64,000 bases of DNA from an uncultured Eubacteriales bacterium (GCA_934447715.1 CAKSER010000001.1:62001-126000), one strand, 5' to 3'. Shown: positions 31,598 through 39,335, numbered from the stretch's first letter. Notes: a model not told the origin generated them from the sequence alone. Made by a program: numbers and translations.

Positions 31598-33391
31598 ATG
31601 TATTATTCTGCTGGAACTTATGAATCATTTGCTCATCCGGAAAAGCCGAAGGATGTCGATAAAAAATCGGCATATATCATAGGCACCGGTCTTGCGGGTC
31701 TTACGGCTGCGTTTTATCTTGTCCGCGACGGACAGATGAAGGGCGAGCATATTCATCTGCTTGAGAAGCTTGAGCTTGCCGGAGGCAGCTGCGACGGACG
31801 CAAGGATGTTACAAAGGGCTTCTTCATGAGAGGCGGACGCGAGATGGACAACCACTTTGAGGTCATGTGGGACACCTTCCGCGATGTTCCGTCGATCGAG
31901 ACTCCGGGCGTATCGGTTCTTGATGAGTATTATTGGTTAAACAAGCACGATCCGAACTACTCTCTCTGCCGCGCAACGGTAAACTGCGGTGAGGACGCAC
32001 ACACAGACAAGCAGTTCAAGCTTGACAAGGAATCTGCAATGGCTCTTTCCAAGCTGTTTCTGACCCCGGAAAAGGATCTTGAAGACAAGAAGATTTCGGA
32101 TGTTCTGCCGGATTCCTTCTGGGACACAAACTTCTGGCTCTATTGGCAGACGATGTTCGCTTTCCAGCGCTGGTCGAGCGCACTTGAAATGAAGCGCTAT
32201 CTCTGCCGCTATGTTCACCATATCGACGGTCTTCCGGATTTCAGCGCACTTCGCTTTACAAAATACAACCAGTACGAGAGCATGATCCTGCCGCTTGTAA
32301 AATATCTCGAGTCGCACGGTGTTAAAATCGAGTACGGCATGGATGTAAAGAATGTTATAATCGAAACCGAGGGCGACAAGAAGGTCGCAACGCAGATTGT
32401 CTATGTAAAGGACGGCAAGGAGCAGACAATCGACCTGATCGAGGACGATCTTGTATTTATCACAAACGGCTGCTGCACCGACACCTCCTGCTACGGCGAT
32501 CAGACACACGCTCCCGACCTTTCGGGTGTAAAGAACGGTTACGGTGAGTCGTGGGATATGTGGAAGGCTATCGCCGCACAGGCAGAGCACGGCGAGTACG
32601 GCAATCCGGACAACTTCTGCTCGGATGTTGATGCAACCAACTGGATGAGCGCTACGGTTGCCACCTCGAACGAGGAGATTATTCAGCATATCATGAATGT
32701 CTGCAAGCGTGATCCGCGTGCCGGCAAGGTAACGACCGGCGGAATTGTTACAGTCAAGGACAGCACAGACAACTGGTATCTTTCCTGGACAATCAACCGT
32801 CAGCCGCAGTTCAAGTCGCAGGACAAGAATATGGTGCTTGTATGGCTCTATTCGCTTAATACCGACAGGGAAGGCAACTATGTAAAGAAGGCTATGCGCG
32901 ATTGCACAGGCGAGGAGGTTTGCCGCGAGTGGCTTTACCACATCGGTGTTCCGACCGATAAGATTGATGCTCTGGCGCACGACGCCTGCAATACAACAAC
33001 CTGCTTCATGCCGTATATCAATGCATTCTTCCAGCCGAGAAAGGAATCCGATCGCCCGAAGGTAGTTCCTAACGGAGCCGTAAACTTTGCATTCATCGGT
33101 CAGTTTGCCGAAACGCCGCGCGACACAATCTTCACCACCGAATACTCTATGCGTACCGGTATGGAATCGGTTTACACGCTGCTTGACATCGACCGCGGTG
33201 TGCCGGAGGTTTGGGGCAGCAAGTATGACGTCCGTGAACTCCTTCGTGCCTGCTATTATGCAATCGACAAGAAGCCGATAAGCGAGGCTAAGCTCTCGTT
33301 TGCCGAGAAGGAAATGCTCAAGGTGCTCCTAAAAAAGATCAAAGGAACGGATATCGAGATCCTTTTAAAGGAAAGCGGACTTATAAAATAA
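31598..33391 (+). CDS. ohyA: Oleate hydratase (myosin-cross-reactive antigen family)
   Basis: FAD-dependent fatty acid hydratase, 597 residues, converting oleic acid to 10-hydroxystearic acid and detoxifying unsaturated fatty acids. The FAD-binding GTGLAGLTAAFYL begins near residue 29, and GGSCDGRKDVTKGFFMRGGREMDNHFE is the hallmark stretch (split reading at 62-88). FWLYWQTMFAFQRWSSALEM and FFQPRKESDRPKVVPNGAVN are also typical. It is likely peripheral to the membrane. Own promoter, ribosome site and perfect terminator. Arginine is mostly CGC, as in fucO. Confidence 0.96.
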   Translation: MYYSAGTYESFAHPEKPKDVDKKSAYIIGTGLAGLTAAFYLVRDGQMKGEHIHLLEKLELAGGSCDGRKDVTKGFFMRGGREMDNHFEVMWDTFRDVPSIETPGVSVLDEYYWLNKHDPNYSLCRATVNCGEDAHTDKQFKLDKESAMALSKLFLTPEKDLEDKKISDVLPDSFWDTNFWLYWQTMFAFQRWSSALEMKRYLCRYVHHIDGLPDFSALRFTKYNQYESMILPLVKYLESHGVKIEYGMDVKNVIIETEGDKKVATQIVYVKDGKEQTIDLIEDDLVFITNGCCTDTSCYGDQTHAPDLSGVKNGYGESWDMWKAIAAQAEHGEYGNPDNFCSDVDATNWMSATVATSNEEIIQHIMNVCKRDPRAGKVTTGGIVTVKDSTDNWYLSWTINRQPQFKSQDKNMVLVWLYSLNTDREGNYVKKAMRDCTGEEVCREWLYHIGVPTDKIDALAHDACNTTTCFMPYINAFFQPRKESDRPKVVPNGAVNFAFIGQFAETPRDTIFTTEYSMRTGMESVYTLLDIDRGVPEVWGSKYDVRELLRACYYAIDKKPISEAKLSFAEKEMLKVLLKKIKGTDIEILLKESGLIK

Positions 33392-33410
33392 AAACTGATA
33401 TATATAAATT

Positions 33411-33444
33411 TAAAAGTACCTGCACGGTTGTGCAGGTACTTTTA
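33411..33444. terminator. Terminator of ohyA
   Basis: Perfect 15-bp stem TAAAAGTACCTGCAC / GTGCAGGTACTTTTA with a 4-base loop; symmetric, so it may serve the converging exporter operon too. Confidence 0.9.
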
Positions 33445-33554
33445 CTTGACAAGTTCATTTGACGGGTGGTTATGATTGTTGCAATTACTTTGGAGTATAT
33501 AAACAAATACTGTAGAAAGCGATTGTGTTTTCGAGGTTCTTTGACTAATAGCTT

Positions 33555-35834
33555 TTATTCCTGACCCTTAAGCGCCTCGACCATGTCGATCTTTCTGTTC
33601 TTCATTGCAATCATGAGGCTGACAAGGAACGACATGCCTATCGTTAAAAGCGCTGTGAAGAGATATGAGCTGAAGCCTATTGACATTTTCATTTCATATT
33701 CGGATGCAAGGGTTTTTAACAGATATGAAAGCGTCAAAGCTCCGATCGGCATACCGATCAGGATTCCGAGCACCGAAAGAGCAAGGTTCTGTCCGGAAAG
33801 AAGTCTGCCGATCTTCCGATCCCTGAAGCCGACGACCTTCAGCGTTGCCATTTCGCGGTAGCGCTCGGTGTAGCTCATTGCACCGAGGTTATAAAGAACG
33901 ATTATGCCGAGAAGCATTGCGCCTCCTACAAGCAGATAGATCATCGTGTCCATAATCGAAAGGAATGATTCAAAGGAGTCCATAATCATCTGCTTCGACT
34001 GGACGGATTTTATTATGTCGGTGCTTGCTATATCCGCCTTTTCGGTATCGGTATAAACCGAATCGATTTTATATGGAATATCTAAGCTGTCGGCGTATTT
34101 GTCCGAAATTATAATATTTTCCGAAACGCTGCGGAAGATTCCGGCAACTTTCAGTTTATATACATCGTCGGTGCCGAACGGGCTTACCTCAAACGAATCT
34201 CCTTTTTTAAGACCGAACTGCTCCGCAATGCGCATGCAGATATATGCTCCGTCGTCCTTTATATCGATTTCGTCGGTGTTTTCATCCATAATCCGGATTT
34301 TGTCGTGCGAGATATTATAGATATCAAGCGACACGGTCTTTTCGTTTAGCTGTACGCTGACAGAGCCGCCGGAATCGCCATTGTATTTGTCAATGATTTT
34401 CCTTCGGTCATCGTCGGATGCGCTTTCAGAAAGGAAGATGCGCGAGGAGTAATTAAGCCCGTTGTCGTAGTACATTTCAAGGAACGCGTTCATGGTGTCC
34501 TTCATTCCGAACGATGCAAGGACAAGGATTGTGCATCCGACAATTCCCAAAAGACTCATTGCCGTTCTTGCCTTGTGACGGACGATGTCTCTCATGTTCC
34601 AGCGCGTGCCGAACGGGAGACGGTGGAAGAATTTCGTGCGTTCGATGAGCATGGGCTTCATCTTTTTCGGTGTGTAGGGACGCAGCGAATCTGCCGCCGT
34701 TCCCTTAAGCATTGATCTGACCGAGAAATATCCGATCAGCGTGAGAACAAAGATAATAATTACGATTGCCAGAATGCAGAACCACGGCATAACAAGCTTC
34801 CATTCCGGAAGGTCAAGATAGGTTCCCATCATTCCGTTCGGGTTCATGATAAACCACGCAACCGCGTATCCCATGCCTACTCCGAGCGCCGTTCCGACGA
34901 GTGCTACGAAGAACGCAAAGGATGTATAATGCCGTGTGATCCTGCTGTCGTGAAATCCGAGCGCCTTGAGCGTGCCGATCTGTGTCTTTTCTTTTGCCGT
35001 CAGGCGGTGCATGGTCGTGACCATCGTAAGAAGTCCGATCAGAAGGAACAGAGCAGGGAGAATGCTTCCCATTGCCTTGCCCTCATTTACCTCTCCTTCC
35101 GCCTCCGAATAGGAAACCGTGTCCTCCTTTGTTAAAATTACGGTTGTCTTGTCGAGAATGTCGTTTACCTTTTTTGCAAAATCTTCTTTATTAAGGTCGG
35201 ATATTACGTTAATCTGAGGATAGTAATCAAATCCGACGGCATTTTTGTACATCAAAGGAGAAATGAAGGCAAATCCGTGTGTCGAAAAATCCGGCATGAG
35301 CTGTGTCACGTCCCGGACGCAGATCATCTGTTCGGCTGCCTTGATAAGTCCGGCAACCTTTCCCGAAATTTCCTTTCCTCCGTATACAAAGGTAATCGTA
35401 TCGCCTACCGAAATGCCGTTTTTGTCGGCATACTGATCCGAAAGCCATACGCCGTCGGTGCTGTCCTTGTCATATGCATTTCCGCTTATCAGAACGAAGG
35501 AGGAGACCTTTTCGTTTGTAGTTACGGCAAGAGCGACACTGTCGCCGTTTCTGTCCTTTACGTCTGCGTTGACCGAAAGATAGCGTGCTGCCGCTTTTAT
35601 TCCGTCAAGCTTTTCGATCCTTTCAAGATCGTCCTTTGAATATCCGTTTTCGTCTACAAGCCGATAATCTGCAAAATTGCAGTCGTCAAGGAAGGAAAAC
35701 ATGTTCTCTTCAATGCTTACCCATTCCATATTGAAGCCGACAAACATTCCGACGCCGAGCATTACCATTAAAATCATGGAAATGAACTGCGCCTTGTATT
35801 GCCAGGCTGTACGGAGCATTTTTTTCGCTAACAT
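33555..35834 (-). CDS. FtsX/MacB-type ABC exporter permease
   Basis: A 759-residue permease with two FtsX modules. One membrane helix near residues 16-38 precedes a large extracellular MacB-like domain (about 40-255). Three helices follow at about 258-365, then a second N-terminal helix (SLLGIVGCTILVLASFGM), a second extracellular domain and a final helix trio ending before NRKIDMVEALKGQE. Such proteins move lipids, peptides or drugs, or act mechanically on surface enzymes; the substrate is unknown. It pairs with the ATPase gene 18 bases upstream. Confidence 0.9.
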   Translation of the reverse strand: MLAKKMLRTAWQYKAQFISMILMVMLGVGMFVGFNMEWVSIEENMFSFLDDCNFADYRLVDENGYSKDDLERIEKLDGIKAAARYLSVNADVKDRNGDSVALAVTTNEKVSSFVLISGNAYDKDSTDGVWLSDQYADKNGISVGDTITFVYGGKEISGKVAGLIKAAEQMICVRDVTQLMPDFSTHGFAFISPLMYKNAVGFDYYPQINVISDLNKEDFAKKVNDILDKTTVILTKEDTVSYSEAEGEVNEGKAMGSILPALFLLIGLLTMVTTMHRLTAKEKTQIGTLKALGFHDSRITRHYTSFAFFVALVGTALGVGMGYAVAWFIMNPNGMMGTYLDLPEWKLVMPWFCILAIVIIIFVLTLIGYFSVRSMLKGTAADSLRPYTPKKMKPMLIERTKFFHRLPFGTRWNMRDIVRHKARTAMSLLGIVGCTILVLASFGMKDTMNAFLEMYYDNGLNYSSRIFLSESASDDDRRKIIDKYNGDSGGSVSVQLNEKTVSLDIYNISHDKIRIMDENTDEIDIKDDGAYICMRIAEQFGLKKGDSFEVSPFGTDDVYKLKVAGIFRSVSENIIISDKYADSLDIPYKIDSVYTDTEKADIASTDIIKSVQSKQMIMDSFESFLSIMDTMIYLLVGGAMLLGIIVLYNLGAMSYTERYREMATLKVVGFRDRKIGRLLSGQNLALSVLGILIGMPIGALTLSYLLKTLASEYEMKMSIGFSSYLFTALLTIGMSFLVSLMIAMKNRKIDMVEALKGQE

Positions 35835-35852
35835 ATTCCGCGTCCTTTCCGG

Positions 35853-36554
35853 TTACCAGTCGATGTCATCTGCAGAGACCGGGTTTGCCTGATCTTCAAC
35901 AGATACGACCTTTCCGTTCTTTACATGGATTACGGTGTCCGCCATCTGCGCAATATTCTGGTTGTGGGTGACGATGACGATTGTCTTTTTATATTCGCGT
36001 GCCATCTTTAAAAGCAGCTTTAAAACAAGAACGCCTGTTGCGGAATCGAGAGCGCCTGTCGGCTCGTCGCAAAGAAGTATCTTCGGGTTCTTTGCAAGCG
36101 CACGGGCAATAGAAACTCTCTGCTGCTCGCCGCCCGAAAGCTCCGACGGGAAATTCTTCAGGTGGTCCGCGAGTCCGACCTCCTCAAGCATTTTGGTAGC
36201 CGAGAGCGGATTTTTTGAGATTTCCTTTACAAGCACGACGTTTTCGTGCACGGTAAGCGTCGGGATCAGATTGTAAAACTGAAAAACAAATCCGACTGTT
36301 TCCGCACGGTAATCGGCAAGCTCGTTTTTTGACAGGGTCGAGATGTCCTTGCCGCAGACGGTGATTTTGCCGGATGTGGGGCTGTCAAGTCCTCCGAGCA
36401 GATTTAAAAGAGTGCTTTTTCCGGCGCCTGACGGTCCTAGAATAACCACAAACTTGCCCTCGTCAAGGGTCAGGTTAACTTTGTCAAGTGCCTTCAGCTC
36501 ATGATCGCCGCTTTTGTATACGCGGCTTACATCCTGAAATTCTACAATAGGCAT
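35853..36554 (-). CDS. LolD/MacB-type ABC exporter ATPase
   Basis: ATP-binding subunit, 233 residues, partner of the 759-residue permease. Walker A GPSGAGKST is near residue 38, the signature is LSGGEQQRVSIARAL, Walker B ILLCDEPTGALD with the following H-loop in IVTHN. EPTGALDSATG and YRAETVGFVFQFYNLIPTLT are typical of the FtsE/LolD/MacB branch. The ATG lies 3 bases after the stop of a 42-codon gene whose end supplies the TACGGAGGAAA ribosome site, so the two are coupled. Confidence 0.94.
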   Translation of the reverse strand: MPIVEFQDVSRVYKSGDHELKALDKVNLTLDEGKFVVILGPSGAGKSTLLNLLGGLDSPTSGKITVCGKDISTLSKNELADYRAETVGFVFQFYNLIPTLTVHENVVLVKEISKNPLSATKMLEEVGLADHLKNFPSELSGGEQQRVSIARALAKNPKILLCDEPTGALDSATGVLVLKLLLKMAREYKKTIVIVTHNQNIAQMADTVIHVKNGKVVSVEDQANPVSADDIDW

Positions 36555-36557
36555 TTT

Positions 36558-36686
36558 TTATTTTTCCTCCGTATTTATGTATCGGTTCTTCGACCGTTTT
36601 TTAAGATATGCTCTGCAGATATGTTTGACGGCTTCAGAAATCAAAACAAAGCCGAAAGCAATAAGTGCCGAAATGACAATTTTCAT
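36558..36686 (-). CDS. 42-residue membrane peptide in the exporter operon
   Basis: A short frame MKIVISALIAFGFVLISEAV followed by KHICRAYLKKRSKNRYINTEEK. One hydrophobic helix (residues 3-15) precedes a strongly basic tail, so the C terminus should face the cytoplasm. It starts 8 bases after the HMA gene stop and ends 3 bases before the exporter ATPase start, exactly filling the gap. Tight packing and the fact that its last codons carry the next gene's ribosome site support it. Not recognised; it may be a small exporter subunit or regulator. Confidence 0.6.
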   Translation of the reverse strand: MKIVISALIAFGFVLISEAVKHICRAYLKKRSKNRYINTEEK

Positions 36687-36694
36687 ATTCTTTG

Positions 36695-36949
36695 TTATCC
36701 GAACAGCTTGAACAGCCCTTTCTTTTTGTTTTCCTCGGATTTGACCGAAAGAACCTTATATCCGGTCTTTTCGATTGCCGCCTTTAGCTCTTCCTCACTT
36801 ATTTCGCTTTCCGAAAGAATAACCGCCTCTCCCTTAGAGTGGGAAGATTTTACCTGGTTTACCTTGAAGCTGTTTCGAATACAGTAGTTTACATGGCTTT
36901 CGCACATTGAACACATCATTCCGTCGATTTTTACAGTTGTTTTAATCAT
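36695..36949 (-). CDS. Heavy-metal-associated (HMA) domain protein
   Basis: An 84-residue stand-alone HMA fold. The metal-binding motif is MMCSMCESHV (C13 and C16 of GMxCxxC), as in copper chaperones CopZ and the N-terminal domains of P1B ATPases; the last 15 residues are Lys-rich. Ribosome site GAAAGGAAG. It leads an operon with a 42-residue membrane peptide and a FtsX-type ABC exporter, which is not a usual partner for copper chaperones. Metal identity cannot be told. Confidence 0.88.
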   Translation of the reverse strand: MIKTTVKIDGMMCSMCESHVNYCIRNSFKVNQVKSSHSKGEAVILSESEISEEELKAAIEKTGYKVLSVKSEENKKKGLFKLFG

Positions 36950-37048
36950 TGCTTTTTCTTCCTTTCAATAAATTAATTGAATTATTTAAAATTTTGAGTT
37001 TAAAATACGAAGCATTTAAGGTCGGCTTAAAGCCCCACATATAAGCCA

Positions 37049-37080
37049 GCTCACGCGGTTAGTGCACACTAACTGTGAGC
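37049..37080. promoter_or_regulatory. Strong dyad upstream of the HMA-exporter operon
   Basis: GCTCAC-gcg-GTTAGTG-ca-CACTAAC-t-GTGAGC. The inner 16 bases are a near-perfect palindrome typical of TetR-type operators. It lies about 100 bases before the HMA gene and just after the TetR gene. No T-run follows on the minus strand, arguing against a terminator. Confidence 0.5.
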
Positions 37081-37084
37081 CCTT

Positions 37085-37111
37085 TTAAAAGCCGCCGAAA
37101 GGGCAGCTTTG
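37085..37111 (-). terminator. Terminator of the 37116 TetR gene
   Basis: On the minus strand AAAGCTGCC / GGCGGCTTT (9 bp with one U-G), then TAAAAGG; modest T-run. Confidence 0.55.
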
Positions 37112-37115
37112 TTAT

Positions 37116-37700
37116 TTATCCGTCGGGGAAAAGCTCCTTCATGGCTCCGCGGACAAGGATGAGCAGGACATCGGGGTACATTTTTCCGATCTCGTTCTGA
37201 TGTGATACAGTCAGGATCAGTCCGCGCACCGTAGCTGCTGCAAGCTCCGCGCCGCCGAGCGGCATAAGCTCGCTTTCCTCAAGCAACCTGCAGATATGAA
37301 CCTCGTCATTGTGATAGTGCTCTGCTTTAATCTTTTCCGGAATCCGGCGGAGAATATATTCCGCGTCAGATTCGATAAAGTGCATCTCTCCGGTTTCCGA
37401 AAGCCTGCGGCACACCTCAAGCAGTGTCAGGGTCGTTCTTTCGCTTGCCGGAAGCGATGAATGCCTGAGTAGAGTTTCCTTTGCGACATTATAAAGCTCG
37501 GTGTGAATGCTTTCGAGAACCGAAAAAAACAGCAGCTCCTTTGAATCATAGAACTTGTAAAACGAGCCCTTCGATATTCCGACAGTGTCGGTCAGCTCCT
37601 CGACAGAGGTTTTGCGAGTTCCTACCGTCATTGCGCGCTTTTTTGCTTCATCGAAAAGCGCTTTTTGTATGTTTTTGTTTTCCTCTTCCGAAAATGCCAT
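37116..37700 (-). CDS. TetR/AcrR-family regulator of the exporter cassette
   Basis: A 194-residue TetR repressor. The HTH TSVEELTDTVGISKGSFYKFYDSKELLF lies at about residues 30-58. The C-terminal domain is unclassified. The frame reaches 37727, but GGAG six bases before the ATG at 37700 and the MAFSEEENKNIQKALFDEAK start favour the shorter form. Its promoter carries a TGACC/GGTCA dyad at the transcript start, suggesting self-repression; it lies just upstream of the HMA-exporter operon, the likely target. Confidence 0.9.
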   Translation of the reverse strand: MAFSEEENKNIQKALFDEAKKRAMTVGTRKTSVEELTDTVGISKGSFYKFYDSKELLFFSVLESIHTELYNVAKETLLRHSSLPASERTTLTLLEVCRRLSETGEMHFIESDAEYILRRIPEKIKAEHYHNDEVHICRLLEESELMPLGGAELAAATVRGLILTVSHQNEIGKMYPDVLLILVRGAMKELFPDG

Positions 37701-37720
37701 TTGTTCTCCAAAAAAAAATA

Positions 37721-37743
37721 TGACCAAAATATTTTTACGGTCA
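37721..37743. promoter_or_regulatory. Candidate TetR operator
   Basis: TGACC-13 bases-GGTCA with an AAAATATTTT centre, covering the expected transcription start of the TetR gene. Confidence 0.5.
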
Positions 37744-37744
37744 C

Positions 37745-37773
37745 ATTATAGCATACACATCTCGCTTTTGCAA
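37745..37773 (-). promoter_or_regulatory. Promoter of the 37116 TetR gene
   Basis: On the minus strand TTGCAA, 17-base spacer, TATAAT (37750-37745). Confidence 0.75.
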
Positions 37774-37867
37774 GAGGAAAATAAAGTTTTTTGAAAAAAA
37801 CAGGCTTTTTTAATATATCCGCAGGTTTTTGTGCGATATTGACTTTTTTGAGCTTTTTTGAGCTTTT

Positions 37868-37896
37868 TTGTTACCATATATCATATATAATATAAA
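37868..37896 (+). promoter_or_regulatory. Possible promoter of the 37946 gene
   Basis: TTGTTA (37868-37873), 17-base spacer, TATAAA (37891-37896) inside a run of ATATAATATAAAT repeats. Several alternative -10 boxes exist. Just before it TTTTTTGAGC is tandemly repeated. Confidence 0.4.
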
Positions 37897-37945
37897 TATA
37901 TAATATAAATACCGCTGTGCCGAAAAAGGCAATGAGGAGGTCTGC

Positions 37946-38305
37946 ATGGAAAATAATTTTAAAAAGCTTTTCGAATACGCGTCAACGCAGGACGTAGCAT
38001 TAAAGCAGGGAAGCAATGCGGTTTTCATGCTTTCGGAAAACGGAAAAATGTATCATCTGATTTCAAAGAACACCGCCGATTCAAAGCAACTGCTTTGCGA
38101 ACTTACAAAACTGCTTACAAATGACCGTGTTATTTGCGCAATGATATGCTTTTTGCCGCCGCATCAGCTTGACCTGCCCAGCTTCGATTTTCGAAAGGCA
38201 CTTGCCGAGTTGGATCTTAAAAACAGGCATGCGGCAATCTATCTTAAAGGAGACAGCTTAGGGAATTCGATTGTAAAAAGAGAGCTTTACGTTACCATGC
38301 CGTAG
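37946..38305 (+). CDS. Hypothetical protein, 119 residues
   Basis: Not recognised. A soluble protein with no signal peptide or membrane segment, predicted alpha/beta with alternating hydrophobic strands (NAVFMLSENGKMYHLISKNT; DRVICAMICFLPPHQLDLPS). ATGAGGAGGTCTGC provides a strong ribosome site 6-7 bases before the ATG. It stands alone: tetR is divergent and pnuC has its own promoter 50 bases downstream. Confidence 0.7.
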   Translation: MENNFKKLFEYASTQDVALKQGSNAVFMLSENGKMYHLISKNTADSKQLLCELTKLLTNDRVICAMICFLPPHQLDLPSFDFRKALAELDLKNRHAAIYLKGDSLGNSIVKRELYVTMP

Positions 38306-38356
38306 AGGCACTGTATCATTTCTGCTGCTTTTCACAGCTGCTCTTTTAAAAAAGGG

Positions 38357-38385
38357 TTGACAAATCAGGCTTAATGTGATACAAT
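38357..38385 (+). promoter_or_regulatory. Promoter of pnuC
   Basis: TTGACA (38357-38362), 17-base spacer, TACAAT (38380-38385). Transcription should begin near 38392, giving a leader of about 137 bases. Confidence 0.8.
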
Positions 38386-38391
38386 CCGAAA

Positions 38392-38528
38392 AACTGAATA
38401 TAAGCTGCCACCGGGCAGAGCAGTGCAACATGCACTATGCAGCATGTACTATACAATATGCACTCGCCATCACATCGTTAGGTCTTAGAAGATGTGTTTG
38501 CGAGTGTTTTTTATTTTCGGAGGATTTT
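38392..38528 (+). promoter_or_regulatory. Candidate riboswitch/attenuator leader of pnuC
   Basis: Elements in order: CTGCC-ACCG-GGCAG hairpin (38405-38418); AGTGCA-ACA-TGCACT hairpin (38422-38436); partly repeated GCAT/ATGC segment (38437-38460); terminator. AGTGCA at 38422 can instead pair with TGCACT at 38459-38464, which contains the first bases of the terminator's left arm, so the two states exclude each other. That is the classic architecture of a transcription-attenuating riboswitch. It does not match TPP, FMN, preQ1 or other consensus motifs I know. Ligand: a pyridine nucleotide is the natural guess. Confidence 0.55.
38461..38512 (+). terminator. Terminator inside the pnuC leader
   Basis: Arms CACTCGC (38461-38467) / GCGAGTG (38500-38506) with inner CACATC / GATGTG, followed by TTTTTT. 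It ends 16 bases before the pnuC start, so it must be conditional. Confidence 0.85.
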
Positions 38529-39221
38529 ATGATTAAAAGGATTACCGGTTATTTTTCAAAGGGAGAGCTTGTTTTATGGAGCCTTTCGGTTATGCTGATC
38601 GTCTCGTCATTCTGCATCTTCGGCGGAAACGGTTTTTTGACGCTTCTTGCCTCGCTTATCGGTGTGACCTCAATTCTTATAAACGCGAAGGGCAATCCGA
38701 TAGGTCAGCTTTTGATGATTGTTTTCGGACTGATGTACGGAATTATTTCCTATACATTTTCCTATTACGGCGAGATGATTACATATCTCGGCATGACGAT
38801 GCCGATGGCTGTAGTTGCTCTTGTTTCATGGCTTAAAAATCCGTATAACGGAAAGCGATCCGAGGTTAAGGTTAATTCGATTTCGAAAACCGAGGTTTTT
38901 CTTATGCTCCTGCTTGCCCTTGTAATCACAGCCGGGTTTTACTTTGTACTTGACTTTTTTAACACCGCAAACATAATTCCGAGCACGATATCGGTTACAA
39001 CCAGCTTTATAGCGGTATATCTTACCTTCAGGAGAAGCCCGTATTTCAGCCTTGCATATGCCGCAAACGACATAGTCCTTATTGTTCTCTGGTCGCTTGC
39101 AAGCATGCTTGATATGCGGTATATTTCAGTTGTCGTCTGTTTTGCTGCATTCTTTGTTAATGATATATACGGCTTTTTAAGCTGGCAGAGGTTAAAAAGG
39201 AAGCAGAATTCCTGTTCTTGA
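38529..39221 (+). CDS. pnuC: PnuC-family nicotinamide riboside transporter
   Basis: A 230-residue membrane protein of the PnuC family with about seven helices, facilitating uptake of a vitamin precursor. Typical features are GNPIGQLLMIVFGLMYGIISY, YYGEMITYLGMTMPMAVVALVSWLKNP and the C-terminal YAANDIVLIVLWSLA..VNDIYGFLSWQRLKRKQ. Relatives transport thiamine (PnuT) or riboflavin (PnuX), so substrate is not certain. The ATG has CGGAGGAT upstream; longer readings into the leader cross the terminator and were rejected. Confidence 0.9.
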   Translation: MIKRITGYFSKGELVLWSLSVMLIVSSFCIFGGNGFLTLLASLIGVTSILINAKGNPIGQLLMIVFGLMYGIISYTFSYYGEMITYLGMTMPMAVVALVSWLKNPYNGKRSEVKVNSISKTEVFLMLLLALVITAGFYFVLDFFNTANIIPSTISVTTSFIAVYLTFRRSPYFSLAYAANDIVLIVLWSLASMLDMRYISVVVCFAAFFVNDIYGFLSWQRLKRKQNSCS

Positions 39222-39227
39222 AACAAA

Positions 39228-39253
39228 AAAGCAGATACGACTTATATCTGCCG
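39228..39253. terminator. Hairpin after pnuC
   Basis: GCAGATA / TATCTGC around CGACTTA. The A-run is on the left, so the best T-run is on the minus strand; activity for pnuC is uncertain. Confidence 0.4.
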
Positions 39254-39335
39254 ATAATCTAAATATATCTTTTTCCGTGTTTTATGAATCGCTTACCGGT
39301 TTGCTGAATTTGGCAGTGTCGGATTATAAAAAAAT

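Noticed and set aside
31937..32980. Long antisense frames opposite oleate hydratase, fucO, murA and others
   Set aside because: They mirror the codon bias of well-supported genes on the other strand, lack ribosome sites and show no family features.
37860..37920. AT-rich TATAATATAAAT repeats as a replication or phase-variation element
   Set aside because: Short and irregular; simplest reading is an AT-rich promoter with alternative -10 boxes.
38376..38528. Long reading frame extending pnuC into the leader
   Set aside because: It begins inside the promoter and crosses a strong terminator; the ATG at 38529 has a proper ribosome site.
39228..39253. Firm terminator for pnuC
   Set aside because: The T-run lies on the wrong side for the plus strand, so it is listed only as a low-confidence hairpin.
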